64,000 nt of DNA from the NCBI GenBank assembly GCA_004194705.1, contig SADC01000273.1, forward strand, positions 141,628-205,627, given 5' to 3'. Shown here in pieces: positions 10,807 to 29,279 of the stretch. Numbering within the stretch: the stretch's first letter is position 1; each line of letters starts with the position of its first letter. The notes below the pieces were generated by a model. That model did no database searches and was not told the DNA's origin. It saw only the letters and a list, made by a program, of their open reading frames with translations. The position numbers and the translations under genes are program-made. Origin of the DNA: Ditylenchus dipsaci (taxonomy: Eukaryota; Nematoda; Chromadorea; Rhabditida; Anguinidae).

Positions 10807-11880
10807 TAACTATCTGCAAGATGTTTTCAAAAATTTTAACAAAATATCAAAAGTGTGAACTAACTTATTTATCTGACTTGTTGCATACTCTCGATTTTTT
10901 GTAGAGCAGTACGAAAATAGATTGTAAAAAATTATCTACTTAAAAGTCTTTTCATTTTGTAAAATGATCGAAAAAATTAAGAAATAAAGGCAAAAAAAAA
11001 CAAAAAAAATTGGTACAAAAAAACAAAACAAATTAATACAAAAAAGTAAATTTCGTACAAAAAAAGGAAAGTATTTTTTTTGCCCGCTAATTACTTCTTT
11101 TTGCCCGCTAAATCTTTTTTTCTGCCCGCAAATTTGAAATCCCGCAAATTACTCTTTTTTACCAGCTAATTACTCTTTTTTGCCCGCTAAATACTTTTTT
11201 CTGCCAGAAAATTTTCGAAAAAATGCCCGCAAATTTTTCTTCAACGGGTATAAGGCTAATTCCCTGTCCCCTACTCAACTTTTCTCATTTTTTGTGGTTT
11301 TCATGTGTTTTAAGCATCTTGTTGTGGCTGGGCCCAGAAATTTATCATTGCTTGGATATTTCGGTGAGCTTCTTTAACTGTTATTAGGCTGAATTTCTTG
11401 TTGTTTCTTAGCCGATATTTGACTTCTAGTGATTGAATATTCAGGTTAATGTCACGTACTTAAAAGAGGGAATCTCAGCAGCATTGTCCAACAGTTGTGG
11501 AGTGCCCGTATTGGTCTGCTTAGAATCTGTTTAATGGCTTTAAAAGTTATTTCCAGAATATTTAATTCGGGATTTTAGGTTTGATGAACAGGTAACTTTT
11601 TCTTTATGACATGATTCGCGTTTCAATTGCATACAGCGTGACAGGGTCGTCAACGCACGTAGCGTCAATTGAAAATATTTTAGTCCACTTGGAAAATATG
11701 AACTTTGTCACGCTGTATGTGGTGTAACTGCCACTCTCTATGTGCCTTCGTGCTCCACCTACAAGACAGCATGGCTAGCCTGTGTAACATAGTTGTCGGA
11801 GCACGTTAACTTCAAAAGGCTGCTAGCGAGAGTATTATCGCGGGAGTATTTTCTAGTATTTTAGTAGTAGTGTAACCGTG
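10807..11880. other. Non-coding; array of TTTTTTGCCCGCTAATTAC words
   Basis: From about 11085 to 11235 the word TGCCCGCTAA(A/T)TACTTTTT is repeated with variants, possibly one arm of a foldback element. At 11632-11725 a 15-bp inverted pair (CATACAGCGTGACA against TTGTCACGCTGTATG) brackets a 90-bp stretch. No gene was recognised. Confidence 0.5.
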
Positions 11881-11889
11881 AATGGGTGT

Positions 11890-12430
11890 CAACACTAAAT
11901 TTCCGAATTTCTACATCCAAATCTCAAAACCTAGGTGTGTACCTCGCCAGGTGATACCACTCTGGGATGGCCTGAAAAATAAAAAATTTTTAAAATCCGA
12001 AAAACCGGCCATCTCATGTAAAAACTCGTGGGGAATTGGGGTTCTGGTTCAGACCTTAAAATTTCCCGATTTTTACACCCAGACCCTGTGAAAACTTGAG
12101 TGAGTACCGACCTGGCCAGGTGGATATCCCACCTGGATGGCCTGAAAAATAAATTTTTTGCAAAAATGAAAATAAAACCATCCTTTCTTATGTGAAATTG
12201 TGTGAAGGAATTAGGTTTCATAGACAAAATTATTACGATTTTTACACCAAAACCCTAGAACTTGGGTGGGTACCGCCTGGCCCGGTTGATATCCCTGGAT
12301 GGCTTGAAAAATAAACTTTTCTTTAAAATTAAAGAGAACTTAGCTATCATATGTAAAATCGTGTGAAGAATTGGGTTTGTTAATACCAAATTCCCGATTT
12401 CCTACACTGAAACTCATGAAAAGGGTATTT
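11890..12430. repeat. About 165-bp tandem repeat, roughly 3.3 copies
   Basis: Each unit contains CCTGGATGGCCTGAAAAATA, a GGTGGATATCC motif and a GTGTGAAGAATTGGGTTT-type word. Diverged single copies recur at about 13190-13450, 16260-16520 and 28300-28420, the last two inside other mobile elements. The repeat is therefore dispersed as well as tandem. Confidence 0.75.
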
Positions 12431-12444
12431 TAGGTAACCTGTTA

Positions 12445-12785
12445 CCATGCTTTCACCTGTTACGAAATACCTGTTGCAAAAGCACCTGTTGCAAAATTAC
12501 CTTTTACCAAAAAACTGTTACGATAATACCTGTTACTAAAAAACCGGTTACTAGAAATACCTGTTACCAAAGAAACTGCTACCAACAATACCTGTTACCA
12601 ATTATACCTGTTACTGAAAATACCTGTTACCAAAAATACCTGTACTAATAATACCTGTTACCAATAATACCGGTTACTAAAAATACCTGTTACCAAGAAA
12701 AATCTGCTACCAACAATACCTGTTACCAATTATACCTGTTAATAAAAAAAACCCTGTTACCATAATACCTGTTACTGAAATAATT
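12445..12785. repeat. Tandem array, unit ATACCTGTTACCAAAA
   Basis: About twenty copies of a 15-16 bp unit (AATACCTGTTACCAA with variants). It resembles the GTTACCAAATGAACCT arms of 15836-17645 and may be a stranded arm of a similar element. Confidence 0.8.
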
Positions 12786-13511
12786 TACGTGTCAAAATCC
12801 GAGGCTTCGAAGAAACCTCTAGCACTACTTTAAACACGAAGTGTTTGCTTATCCCCATCAACTATTAGCTAGTTGTTGGTTGGAAAAACTTGAAAATTTG
12901 GTATTTAGGTTTAAAAGACAGACTTTTGGAATCAAAAGTGAGGAAAGTCAAAAAATTTCATTTACATTCGTATCCTGAAGGCGTCAGTGTAAATGTAAGT
13001 GTAAATGTTTTGGCATCGGGAAGGCCCTTACATTTACACTTACAGTTACATTTACACTCATGTCGTGAAGGAGCCATGAAAATCAAAATTTTTAAAAATT
13101 AAAATCATTTTGCTTATGATACGTGAAATTGAGCTGGTAATAAGGTTTGACAAGACCAAACGTCTATTTTTACCTCCCGGACCCAAAAACTTTGGGTGGG
13201 TAACACGGTAACACTTTACTTGCCCCCCCCCCCCACGGCTTGACCACACTTTCGAGGTGAATTTTCAAAAACCGATTGCATATTCGTGTTTCTCGATCCG
13301 AATTTTTACGGGAAATGATCATCAGATTTCTGTGAAAGTAAAATATTTTTTTCGATTTTTTTTCCAAGTTTTATTTTATTTTTCCAAGTAAAGTCTAGCC
13401 GGTAACACCTGGTTCAGGTGGACATCCAGCTGGATGGCCTGGATTTTGAAATTGAAAACAAAATAAGGCGTGCCTATAAAATAGGGCGTGCTGAGCTTCC
13501 TAACCCAGCTT
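12786..13511. other. Non-coding; short hairpin and C-run
   Basis: A hairpin at about 12957-13072 pairs GTGTAAATGTAAGTGTAAATG with its inverse. A run of 14 C lies near 13225-13238. The rest is diverged copies of the 165-bp repeat. No coding exon was seen. Confidence 0.5.
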
Positions 13512-14104
13512 GAGAAGAAGGGTATTCCTTTTTCTTGGGGCGAATATACTTTTTGGGGCAAATTTTACTTTTGTTGGGGCAAATTTTTCTTTCGACTGAT
13601 TTCATTATTTTTTGTTATCTTTTTTAAAAGTGATGACACCACACGGTGTTTCGAAATTCAGTTTACTGTTCATTAAGAACTTTTAATCATAAAAAGCGGG
13701 AATTCAAAATAAATACTTTTTTGACCACGAAAACGGTTTCTTAACTTAAAATGACTTCTAATTTCGTAAATTCTGTATTTACATAATTTGGTCTGTATTT
13801 TATGAAAGATGAATCCTTAGCTATCGTTTGGTGTATAACTTATTATCTTAAATACGAATCTCGCTAATCTCATACGAAATTAAAATTTCCGTTAGTTTTT
13901 ATACCTATTTTTGACTAAGAAAAACGGTTTCTCAACTTAAAATGGCTTCCAGTTTTTCTAAATTCTATATTTTGAAAAATTCGGTCTGTATTTCTGAAAG
14001 AGAAGAATCTCAGCTTTCGATTGGTTTATCGGATGTCATCAGAAATACAAACCTCGCTGTTCTCATACAAAATTAAAATTTTCGTCATTTTTAGGCTAAG
14101 AATG

Positions 14105-15015
14105 GTGTCCGCAAGAAGGGTGTGCGCTGATGCAGATAGACTGTCTCTCTCCGAAATTCGTGTAGCTGCACCCAAGAAAAATATGGAGGAATAAAGCGCT
14201 GAAGAAGCAGGAGCAATTCGGAGCAAAAACTCAGGCTGTCGAACAAGCAATGATGATGCGTGGAGGTCGATTATGTAGGTAACCTTTCCCTAGTTTGACC
14301 AGGTATGTCTGTGAGTACTAGTGTACAATTTATTATCACATCACCCTATGATTTTTTTAGCCAAGCTCTCTGCTAAGATAAAAGTGCAAATAAAAGAAAA
14401 ACGAATCGGACGAACGTCAATTAGAGCAAAACTTCAGCAAGAAGCCATGAACCGGTGAGTCTATGCAAAATCAGAAGTGAAAGTTTATCATTTACATTGA
14501 TTGCACTATGTAGCTCTTATGTATTTTAATGGTTTAGACTCTTCGAATTTGGAGCACATAAGAAGAAAGCTGTTCGACCAGTGCTGGCATTGAGGTCGCT
14601 GAAGATGTCGTACAGCCCTCCGTCGTTGCTATTTTCTCTGTCACAATCGACAAAGGTAATTTCTGCAGGAGGGGTGACTTCATATTTTTGCCTGTTGTAG
14701 AAGTGACCAAGCCGCTTGATGCTATCGCTACGAGTGTGACTTCTGGCCGGCGTTGAGAGTGCCGTCGATGTCATCAAACAGCCTATTCCAGAAGGTCCAG
14801 TGAACTGGGTTCGGGCGCCTCCAGTGGCTGAAGCTGTATCGTCCAGTGTTGGCTTCGTGCGTGACCTTACTCGAGGTATTTGTTTTCAGTCTGTGTGAAT
14901 ACATTCATCAACGTCTGACTTTTTAGACGATCTGAAGAAGTTGGCTGAAATCTGTGGGACGTTCAAGAATGCCATCTCGAAGCTGCATGAGTTGGTTGTC
15001 CGTATTCTCGATTAA
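14105..15015 (+). CDS. Unrecognised spliced gene inside inverted repeats
   Basis: I do not recognise this protein. Five exons can be joined: about 14105-14275 (Lys/Arg/Gln-rich, KKQEQFGAKTQAVEQAM), 14362-14455 (KIKVQIKEKRIGRTSIRAKL), 14537-14655 (ending SVVAIFSVTIDK), 14701-14875 (EVTKPLDAIATSV and QPIPEGPVNWVRAPP) and 14928-15015 (DDLKKLAEICGTFKNAI, ending VRILD and stop). Each junction has GT and AG, and introns are 45-90 nt. Two or three indels are needed to keep one frame, as in the host genes. The N-terminal half is very basic and could bind nucleic acid. The start is tentative. Confidence 0.5.
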
Positions 15016-15395
15016 CCCATTCATTACATTTTCAAATCTGTGTGTTGTTGAACGCTTGTTGTCGTTGACAAGTAAATTGCACCGTTTTTCGATTCTTAGT
15101 CAATTGTAAAATTTTCACCCCTAGAAGGAACGTCGTCGAGCTACACTATATAAAACTTTTCCTGGTGGGCTTACTCACTTCTCAGTCTTAATTTTATGGT
15201 ATATATGGGTTTTGTAAAATTCAAGGTTGATAAAAAGCCTTGCAGCGCTGAAATTTTGTGTTACTCTTCGTCATTTTTACGAATATTTTTACAAACAAAA
15301 AAGCAAAATTTATAATAAACAAAATACTGCTTCGAAATTCTTGGCGTTTGTTTATCTTAAACTGAACACAAAACTGAATTTTGAAACACCGTGAC

Positions 15396-15546
15396 CATTA
15401 TGTAGCCTGCAACTCAAGTTTTTAATGAGATATCGATTGTTGCAATAATTTGGTTCATCCTTTTATCTTTTGTGCTACATTTTGCAAAGATGATGCAACA
15501 ATCGATATCCCATTAAAAACTTGAGTTGCAGGGCTACATAATGGTG
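15396..15546. mobile_element. 150-bp hairpin inserted in the right arm of 13520-15665
   Basis: ACCATTATGTAGCCTGCAAC at the left pairs with its reverse complement at the right. The stem contains TCAAGTTTTTAATG and ATCGATTGTTGCA. It splits the CACGGTG and GTCATCAC words that are adjacent in the left arm, so it arrived after the arms formed. Confidence 0.75.
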
Positions 15547-15835
15547 TCATCACTTTTAAAAAAGATGAGAAAAAATAATGAAATCAGTCAAAAGAAAAAT
15601 TCGCCCCAAAAAAGGGTAAAATTTGCCCCAAAAAAAAATATTCGCCCAAAGAAAAAGGATTACCCGTAAAGAAGTAATAGGCTTTTAGGCCGGCCCTTGC
15701 ACAGGTCTGCTCTAGGCGAAAACAGTGATTTGACCAAATGTTCTTTGATAAAACAAGTACGAGACTAAATCTACGATTGGCCAAACACTTTGAAATTCAA
15801 ACAAGACTTTGATCAAATATTTTATTTGAGCAAAC

Positions 15836-17645
15836 GGCTGTACCTCATTTCGTAACGCGCCATTTCGTAACAGGTTCATTTGGTAACAAGTTCATTTGAT
15901 AACAGGTTCATTTGGTAACAAGTTCAGTTAGTAACATTTTTTTCGTAACGCAAGATTTCGTAACAGATTCGTTCGTAACAATTTTTTTCGTAACACGAGA
16001 TTTCGTAACAAACATTTTCGTAACAGTGATTTCAAGGCTACTACCTAATTCAATTGGTCTAATTTACAACTTTTTTCAAACAACAGGGGGAGCAAGGCAG
16101 TTTTTTTAGGTTTTTGAAATTTTTATTTTGTGTCCAAACACCCAAAACCATCGCAAACCAACCCGAATACCCTCAAACTGCCTTAATAGTCCCAAACCTA
16201 ACCCAAACATGAAAATAAAAATTTCTTTAAAATGAAAAATAAACCATTTTTCCAACTTAAAATTGTGTGAGGAATTGGGTTTACTAAGTCCAAAATTGCG
16301 ATTTTACACACTCCAACTTCAAGGTACCACCTGGTCAGGTGGATATCCACCTGGATGGCCTAAAAATAAAAAAGGTAATTTAAATAAAAAAAATCCATTA
16401 TTCCAAACTAAAAAATTTGGGAGGAATTGGGCTTGTTAAGACCAAAAGTGCGATTTCACCTACCCAACCCCAAACCTGGGCGGCTACCACCTGGACAGGT
16501 TGATATCCAGGTAACTCCAGAGTGGGGCTACATTCACCCAAATGACCTGAAAAATCAAATGCTTGCTTTTATATCTGAAATTATATCAAAATAAGGAATG
16601 CGCCCAGGTGGATTCGAACCAGCAACCTAAATCAACCCTTAGAATTACTAACAACCCCATCATGCAGTGTGACCACACCAAGTGGTCGTCCACTTAAATC
16701 AAAAATCCTTTTTTCACGTTTTCGGGTTCCAAAACAAATTTTCTGCACTAATTCGAGCATCCTGAAGATGGTTTGACAGTGGTAAAATCACGTTTTACCG
16801 AGAAATTTTTGAGTTATTGCTAACGATTGATTTTGATAAATCAACAATTAGCAATAACTTAAAAATTTCTTGGTAAAACGTGATTTTACCACTGTCAAAC
16901 CATCTTCAGCATACTTGAATCATTGCAGAAAAATTGTTTTAGAACCCGAAAACGTGAAAAAAAATTTTGATCCAAGTGGACGACCACTTGGTTTGGTTCG
17001 TCCCTCTGGATGTCCTCGGATGGAGTTCTGATCGATTATAAGTGGTGATGTAGAGCTTGCTGGTTCGAATCCACCTGGGCGCATACTTTTGATTTTATTA
17101 TAATTTTGAGTGTTTGAGTGGTGTAGAGGTCCATATACTCACCACCAAGGTTGCTGGTTCGAACCCTCTGAATGCAATCAGTCCCGGGTACTGGTCACTA
17201 GGTGCTTAACGGGGTTCGGAGAGCATGAGGTGCTTTTAGATGCTTTGGGATGATTTGGGTGGTTTCAGCAATTTGGGATGTTTAGGGGTAAATTACGGAT
17301 GCTTAAGTAATTTGGATGGTTCGGACACAATCTGAAAAATTTCGAAAAAAAACTAAAAAAACTGGCTTGGTCCCCCCCTGTTGTTTGAAAAAAGTTGTGA
17401 ATTAGATTAAATCAAATTAGGTAAAGTCTTAGTATCACTGTTACGAAATGTTTGTTACGAAATCTCGCATTACGAAAAAATTTGTTACAAAATCTCGCGT
17501 TACAAAACCATTTGTTACGAAATAAGCTCATTACGAAATTAACCTGTTACCAAAATGAACCTGTTACCAAATGAACCTGTTACCAAATGAACTGTTACCA
17601 AATAAACCTGTTACGAAATGGCGCGTTACGAAATGAGGTACAGCC
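15836..17645. mobile_element. Tandem-arm MULE-like element (GTTACCAAATGAACCT arms)
   Basis: A perfect 8-bp duplication GAGCAAAC flanks the element (15828-15835 and 17646-17653). The tip is GGCTGTACCTCATTTCG. Both arms of about 200-250 bp are arrays of GTAACAGGTTCATTTG-type and TTTCGTAACA-type words. Inside the arms lie a C(A)CAAACCATCC-type low-complexity stretch, copies of the 165-bp repeat (16260-16520) and a large hairpin (about 16596-17092). No transposase is present, so it is non-autonomous. Confidence 0.88.
16596..17195. repeat. Large hairpin with tRNA-like B-box sequences
   Basis: Arms of about 190 bp around 16820 share CGTTTTCGGGTTCCAAAA, GATGGTTTGACAGTGGTAAA and GTGGACGACCACTTGG. 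The outer edges read GGTTCGAATCCACCTGGGCG, like a tRNA T-loop/B box. A second tRNA-like stretch at about 17110-17165 has TGGTGTAGAGGTC (A-box-like) and GGTTCGAACCC (B-box-like). The same hairpin recurs at about 27860-28225. It is probably tRNA-derived (SINE-like) sequence caught in a palindrome and not a functional tRNA. Confidence 0.7.
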
Positions 17646-17691
17646 GAGCAAACTCTTATTTGACCAAATGTCTTTTTTTATGAAATAGTTC

Positions 17692-18037
17692 ATTGATGGC
17701 TCATTCACAAACGTTGTCGTTGACGTCGTCATTGGAAAAATGTTTTATGAAGGCGATTTACGCCGACGACAACGACGAAGCCAAGGACAACGGCATTTTT
17801 CGTTCCAAATTAGACAAATTTTGCATTTTTACTCAGAATTTTAAGGATTAATTATATTCTCCATACTTTTCCCTCGAAATCTCGACTGAAAATGCTAAAT
17901 TTGTCCAATTTGGAATGAAAAAGCGTTGTCGTTGGCGTTGTCGTTGGATTTTTTATAAATAGGTTGTCGTCGTCGTTAGCAAAGAATGGTTTCATAAAAA
18001 AATATTCCAAAGACAACGTTTGTGAATGAGCCATGAC
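17692..18037. mobile_element. Foldback MITE with GTTGTCGTTG arms
   Basis: ATGGCTCATTCACAAACGTT at the left edge pairs with its inverse at the right. The arms of about 150 bp contain repeated GTCGTTG words and TTTGTCCAATTTGGA. It is non-coding. Confidence 0.75.
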
Positions 18038-18147
18038 CATTTCTCTAATTAACCTTTTATAGGCACCCCAAAATTTCAGGGGCAAAAAATAATTTAAGGG
18101 AGTAAAAAATAATTTGAATGTGTAAAACAATTTCAGCCTTTTTTATT

Positions 18148-18645
18148 GGGTTATATGTAAAATCGGCCATAGAATACTGAATTTTGGCCATAGATTTCTG
18201 AAAATTGGCCATAGATCTCTGAATTTTAACCATACTCGATCGAAATCATGTTTCAACCACTTTTAAAATGCTCTTGAACCTGAAACATCCTGAAAAGATG
18301 TTTTAAGGGTGTCGATGACACTTTTCCGAGAATTTTTTTTGACCTAAATTTGACTTTTTGCCCTGAGCGACCAATGGTCGGAAAAATTACAGAAATTTTT
18401 TTTCTCGGAAAAGTGTCATCGACACGCTTAAAACATCTTTTCAGGATGTTTCAGATCCAAGAGCATCTTAAAAAGTGGCTGAAACATGATTTCGAGCGAG
18501 TATGGATAAAATTCAGAAATCTATGGCCAATTTTCAGAAATCCATGGCCATTTTTCAATATTCTATGGCCAACACAGATCTATGGCCAAAATTCAGTATT
18601 CTATGGCCATTTTCACAATTCTATGGCCAAAATTAAATACCACCC
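18148..18645. mobile_element. Tandem-arm element (GGCCATAGAATACTGAATTT arms)
   Basis: An 8-bp duplication TTTTTATT flanks the element (18140-18147 and 18646-18653). The tips are GGGTTATATG and, inverted, GGGTGGTATT. The arms are several copies of a 20-22 bp word built on GGCCATAGA. The inner stem contains AAAAGTGTCATCGACAC and ends in a short loop near 18360. Confidence 0.88.
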
Positions 18646-18653
18646 TTTTTATT

Positions 18654-19176
18654 TCGTACTTTCTTCCATTATTACTGCATGAACACCTATGACCCTGAAA
18701 AGCGTTTCGATTACAAAAATGCAGTTTTATTTCCTGCGACGAATACTTGAAACTTGTGTCATTGTGTCAACGGTAAACGTGTCTCTGGTCTACTTGGCTC
18801 TTTTATTAAGCGCAATTGCACTATTCCGAAAATATGATATTTCGAGGAGAGGGGACATTTACGGCTATCTTTCTACATTTCTACTATGGTTTCTACATTC
18901 CTTACAACCTAAAATCGGTCGTGAGCCCTGTGAAGATTCATAATAAGTTTTGACACATAGCGACAGAAATATCTGCAGCAATAGACCTTTTTTACTGTCC
19001 TATGGAAATATCAGTTGTATAGATATCAGTGTAAAAAGGCAGTCGTGAATTTCCCTCTCTCTTTAATGACGGGAAATCAGTACACTTTCCCTTCATTGTG
19101 ATAGGTTTGTGATTAGAAAAAAAATTCAAATCGTAATTTTAGAAATAAGAAGTGCATATTTGTGTAAGCATCAGTG
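18654..19176 (+). promoter_or_regulatory. Upstream region of SEC23
   Basis: About 520 bases separate the element at 18148-18645 from the SEC23 start. An open frame at 18689-18943 is Leu-rich and has no family resemblance. No TATA-like or other clear promoter motif can be assigned. TTTTAG at about 19136-19141, some 36 bases before the ATG, could be a 5'-UTR intron or trans-splice acceptor. Confidence 0.3.
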
Positions 19177-25962
<6,786 letters not shown>

Positions 25963-26089
25963 GGATATTTAAGGCTATTGAGAAAAATCCCTTGAAAAAT
26001 AATTCTTCGTTATTTATAGAATCTTATGTGTGTTATTTGCCCGTTGTCTCTAAGATTATTTGTGTCTCCGATAATTTATTGATGAGTTG

Positions 26090-26095
26090 AATAAA
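26090..26095 (+). terminator. Poly(A) signal AATAAA of SEC23
   Basis: AATAAA lies 128 bases after the SEC23 stop codon in an AT-rich 3' UTR. Confidence 0.6.
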
Positions 26096-26099
26096 AAGC

Positions 26100-27117
26100 T
26101 AGCGTGAATCTGTATTCTTAAGGGTAAACGTTTAAAACTTTAAAATTGATAATTCGACAGCCATATGGTCGACTCAGCCGTGCTGTAGACTTTTGAAATA
26201 AGTAGTTGGTTTCTATAGTAGTAGTTTTTATCCACTTTTTAGAGCATCCGACGTTATTATGCAACCTTTCAATATATTTATACCCGCACACATATCCTTA
26301 ACATCTTAGGCAAAATTTTAGGCACAGGGTATGCCAGCGCATGTTAGAACATACTCAATCATCTTTTCTTTATATTTTTGTAGTTTAAGAAACGTTTTTG
26401 AGTCTGTCATTTGTAGTTTTAGAAAAAATTACCGCTAACTCACCGCTAAAAACCATCGCTAACTGGTTATATGTCCTGGAAATTGTAACTAAGTGGTGAT
26501 GAACATGAGGTACTACTCATATAATTAAGACCATGTAGGCAGACTTACTAACCACTTAATTTCTAAGTAATTAAGTGGTGGTTACCAGGTGGCAGTATCC
26601 AGTGGGTTATACCCGAGAAGTGATATTTAGGTGATGTTAGCCAGATACCCATATAAGCGTACCCAGGTATTGAGACGGTGATGTGTTCCGCCTAGTATTC
26701 CGGCGTCGAGACTGTATGTCATGTGAAATACAATTCGAGCTATTCTAAAGATGGTTTTATAGGTAATTGAGTTTGATTTCAACAAAGCTAAAAAACTCAA
26801 GAAGAACATCAAAAACGAAATTTTTTTTACTATGAAACAATCTTTAGAAATGTTAAATCATAAAATAAAACTAGTTTTGGAATCTAAAAAAAATCACAAC
26901 AATTGAATGACTACCTGTTTTGTCAGTATATAAACCATCCAGCTAACTCTAGATGGTTCATAAAAAACATTTAAATAACAAAATTTTGGAAAAAACCAGT
27001 ATCAAAAAGTGGTGAGCAAAATCCAGTGTCAATTGTCCACTAGAAAATCCGGTGCAAACCGACCTTTAGAAATCGGCGCGAACTGTACGGTGCCAACTTT
27101 TCTCTGTGAGGACTGTA
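26100..27117. other. Intergenic, nothing recognised
   Basis: AT-rich sequence with scattered TAAGTGGT words (26470-26640) and no convincing exon or inverted repeat. Confidence 0.4.
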
Positions 27118-27354
27118 GTCATAAAGGCACACCCCGAAAAGGATACAAATTATTATGGAAACAATCGATTAGGAAACAAATTGATTAGGAAACAAATTCA
27201 AATGAGAACAAATTTGTTCTGGCACGATTTGTTTTGGAAATATCGTTTTGACATTTAAATCTTTTTAGAAATAATTTTTTTTGGAAAAAACGAATTGAGA
27301 ACAATTTATTCACAATGGAGGTGTGAGATGCGAGGTCGAGGTGCGAGGTGTGAG

Positions 27355-28695
27355 GGTGTCCAGTAAAAAGGCCTACACAAAAAGGCCTACAAAATGCTTT
27401 CAGGTAATGATCATGTTCGAATCCTTGTGGTAGCAGACATTATTTTTTTTGACCAATAGTCATGAACTAGTTTTTATAGGACCATTTAAACCTCAGATTG
27501 GATATAGGAACCCCGTGATACCTACCCGAAGCGAGCATCCACATCCAGAATCCAAAATTTTAGATTTAGCTAAAATTAATTAAAAATCATGGTACCTTAT
27601 CCACAACCATCTAAATCAATTCGTCCACAGGTTATTTCGTCTACAAAATTTTTATCATCTGTAAGAGCTAAAAACCCAAATGATTCAATTCAAAATTGTG
27701 TTCTGAAAACGGTTAAATTTGAACCGGAGTACTCTACTCGGGTCTGATTGCACCTAGAAAGAGATTCGAAACAGTAACCTTGGTGATGAATATATAGAGC
27801 TATACACCACTCAAACACTCAAAATTATGATGAAAATAAGGTATGCAGCCCGGTGGATTCGAACGAGCAACCTCGGCGGTGGCTATCCACGTGGTCGTCC
27901 ACTTGGATCAAATTATTTTTTCACGTTTTCGGGTTCCAAGACATTTTTTCTGCACTAATTGGAGCATGCTGAAGATGGTTTGACAGTGGTAAAATCACGT
28001 TTTATCAAGAAATTTTCGAGTTATTCTGAACTCTTGATTTATCAAAATAAAGAATTTAGGATAACTCAAAAATTTCTTGATAAAACGTGATTTTATCACT
28101 GTCAAACCATCTTCAGAATGCTAGAATCAGAGCAGAAAAATGATTTTGGAACCCGAAAACGTGAAAAAAATAACTTGATCCAAGTGGACGACGCGGTTGC
28201 TGCTTCGAATCCACCGGGTGAATACCTTACCATAATTACCATTATTCTAGATATAAAAGACTAAGGTTTGACTTTTCAGGACGTTTGGGTGAATATATCC
28301 GTACGCTGGAGTTACCTGGATATTAACCTGTCTAGGTGCTACCCACCCAGGTTTGGTATCGGGTAGGTTAAATCGCACTTTGGCTTTTTTTAAATAAACT
28401 TTTTTATTTTCACGCTATCCTGGCTAGATAGTACCTACAGCAGGTATTGAAATTGGGAAAACCAAGTATTGAAGTTGGAAAAAACTCAATTATCCACACA
28501 ATTTTAAGTTAGAAAAAACAGTTTATTTTTATTTTCAAGAAATTTTAATTTTTCGGCTTTGGGTTTGGTTTGGGGGTATTTAAGGCGTACTTCGGGTGGT
28601 TTAGGATGGTTTGAGGTAGTTCGGAGCAGTTGCAGGCCTTTTTGCGTAGGTTTTTTTGTGTAGGCCTTTTTGTGTAGGCCTTTTTACGCTACTCC
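27355..28695. mobile_element. Tandem-arm element (AAAAAGGCCTACAC arms), nested
   Basis: A perfect 8-bp duplication GGTGTGAG flanks it (27347-27354 and 28696-28703). The arms are two to three copies of AAAAAGGCCTACAC. The interior repeats that of 15836-17645: a CAAACC/GGTTTGG-rich strip, the 165-bp repeat (28300-28420) and the tRNA-like hairpin (27860-28225), although the arm words differ entirely. Confidence 0.9.
27860..28225. repeat. Second copy of the tRNA-like hairpin
   Basis: It pairs TTTCACGTTTTCGGGTTCCA, GATGGTTTGACAGTGGTAAA and AAATTTCTTGATAAAACGTG with their inverses around 28040. The left edge carries GTGGATTCGAACGAGCAACC, a B-box-like word. It is homologous to 16596-17092. Confidence 0.75.
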
Positions 28696-29095
28696 GGTGT
28701 GAGATGCCCTTATTACTGCCGCTATGTACTTCACGCTTCAAGTAAAACACAAGTTAAGTAAAACACAAGTGAATTCAATAAACGATTGAAATACAGCCGC
28801 ACAGCTCCAAATAGAGGAAGGTAAGAAAATGAATGAAACACAATCAATTTTTTCTTTACAGATTTTTCTCACTTAATTAATTTATAAATAATTTTTTTCA
28901 AAACAAATCGTGCCAGAACAAATTTGTTCCCATTTGAATTTGTTTCCTAATGAATTGTTTCCTAATGAATTTGTTTCCTAATCGATTGTTTCCATAATAA
29001 TTTGTATCCTTTTCGGGGTGAGCCGTCATAAATACTCCTCCATTCCAATAGCCAATAGTCGAGAACATAAAATACCATAGAGACCATAGAGAAGG

Positions 29096-29249
29096 CGACC
29101 AGACATTTTCTACTATTAGTAGAATTTGTCGCGCGACATTTTCTACTATTTTTCGGTGAAATTCGGGCGAAACAGCTGAATTTCACCGAAAAATAGTAGA
29201 AAATGTCGCGCGACAAATTATACTAATAGTAGAAAATGTCTGGTCGCCC
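29096..29249. mobile_element. Compact hairpin MITE with CATTTTCTACTAT repeats
   Basis: GGCGACCAGACATTTTCTAC at the left pairs with its inverse at the right. Each arm has two ACATTTTCTACTAT words around TTGTCGCGCGACA, and the loop is only about 15 bases. Fewer than five mismatches in about 70 bp suggests a young insertion. Confidence 0.8.
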
Positions 29250-29279
29250 ATAGAGAAACCCAAACCATAGAGAATCTAA

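Larger units (their letters stand above)
13520..15665. mobile_element. Tandem-arm element carrying a spliced gene
   Basis: The ends are GGGTATTCCTTTTTCTT on the left and, inverted, GGGTAATCCTTTTTCTTTG on the right. Arms of about 150-190 bp contain repeats of TTGGGGCAAATTTTAC and both pass through GTGATGAC and CACGGTGTTTC. The possible 8-bp duplication, GAGAAGAA and GTAAAGAA, matches at 6 of 8 bases. The right arm is interrupted by a 150-bp hairpin (15396-15546). Inside lies a multi-exon gene (14105-15015) that resembles no transposase I know, so this could be a Pack-MULE-like carrier or an element with its own unrecognised protein. Confidence 0.6.
27126..29024. mobile_element. Tandem-arm element (GATTAGGAAACAAATT arms), outer of a nested pair
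   Basis: A perfect 8-bp duplication GTCATAAA flanks it (27118-27125 and 29025-29032). The tip is GGC(A/T)CACCCCGAAAAGG, followed in both arms by copies of GATTAGGAAACAAATT and GAACAAATTTGTTC. A second complete element (27355-28695) is inserted inside it. No transposase is present. Confidence 0.9.

Noticed and set aside
12445..12785. CRISPR-like regular repeats
   Set aside because: Units are contiguous 15-16 bp words without unique spacers, in an animal genome. The same applies to the other tandem arrays.
18689..18943. Leu-rich open frame before SEC23
   Set aside because: No family resemblance, no splice context or poly(A) signal of its own; probably SEC23 upstream sequence.
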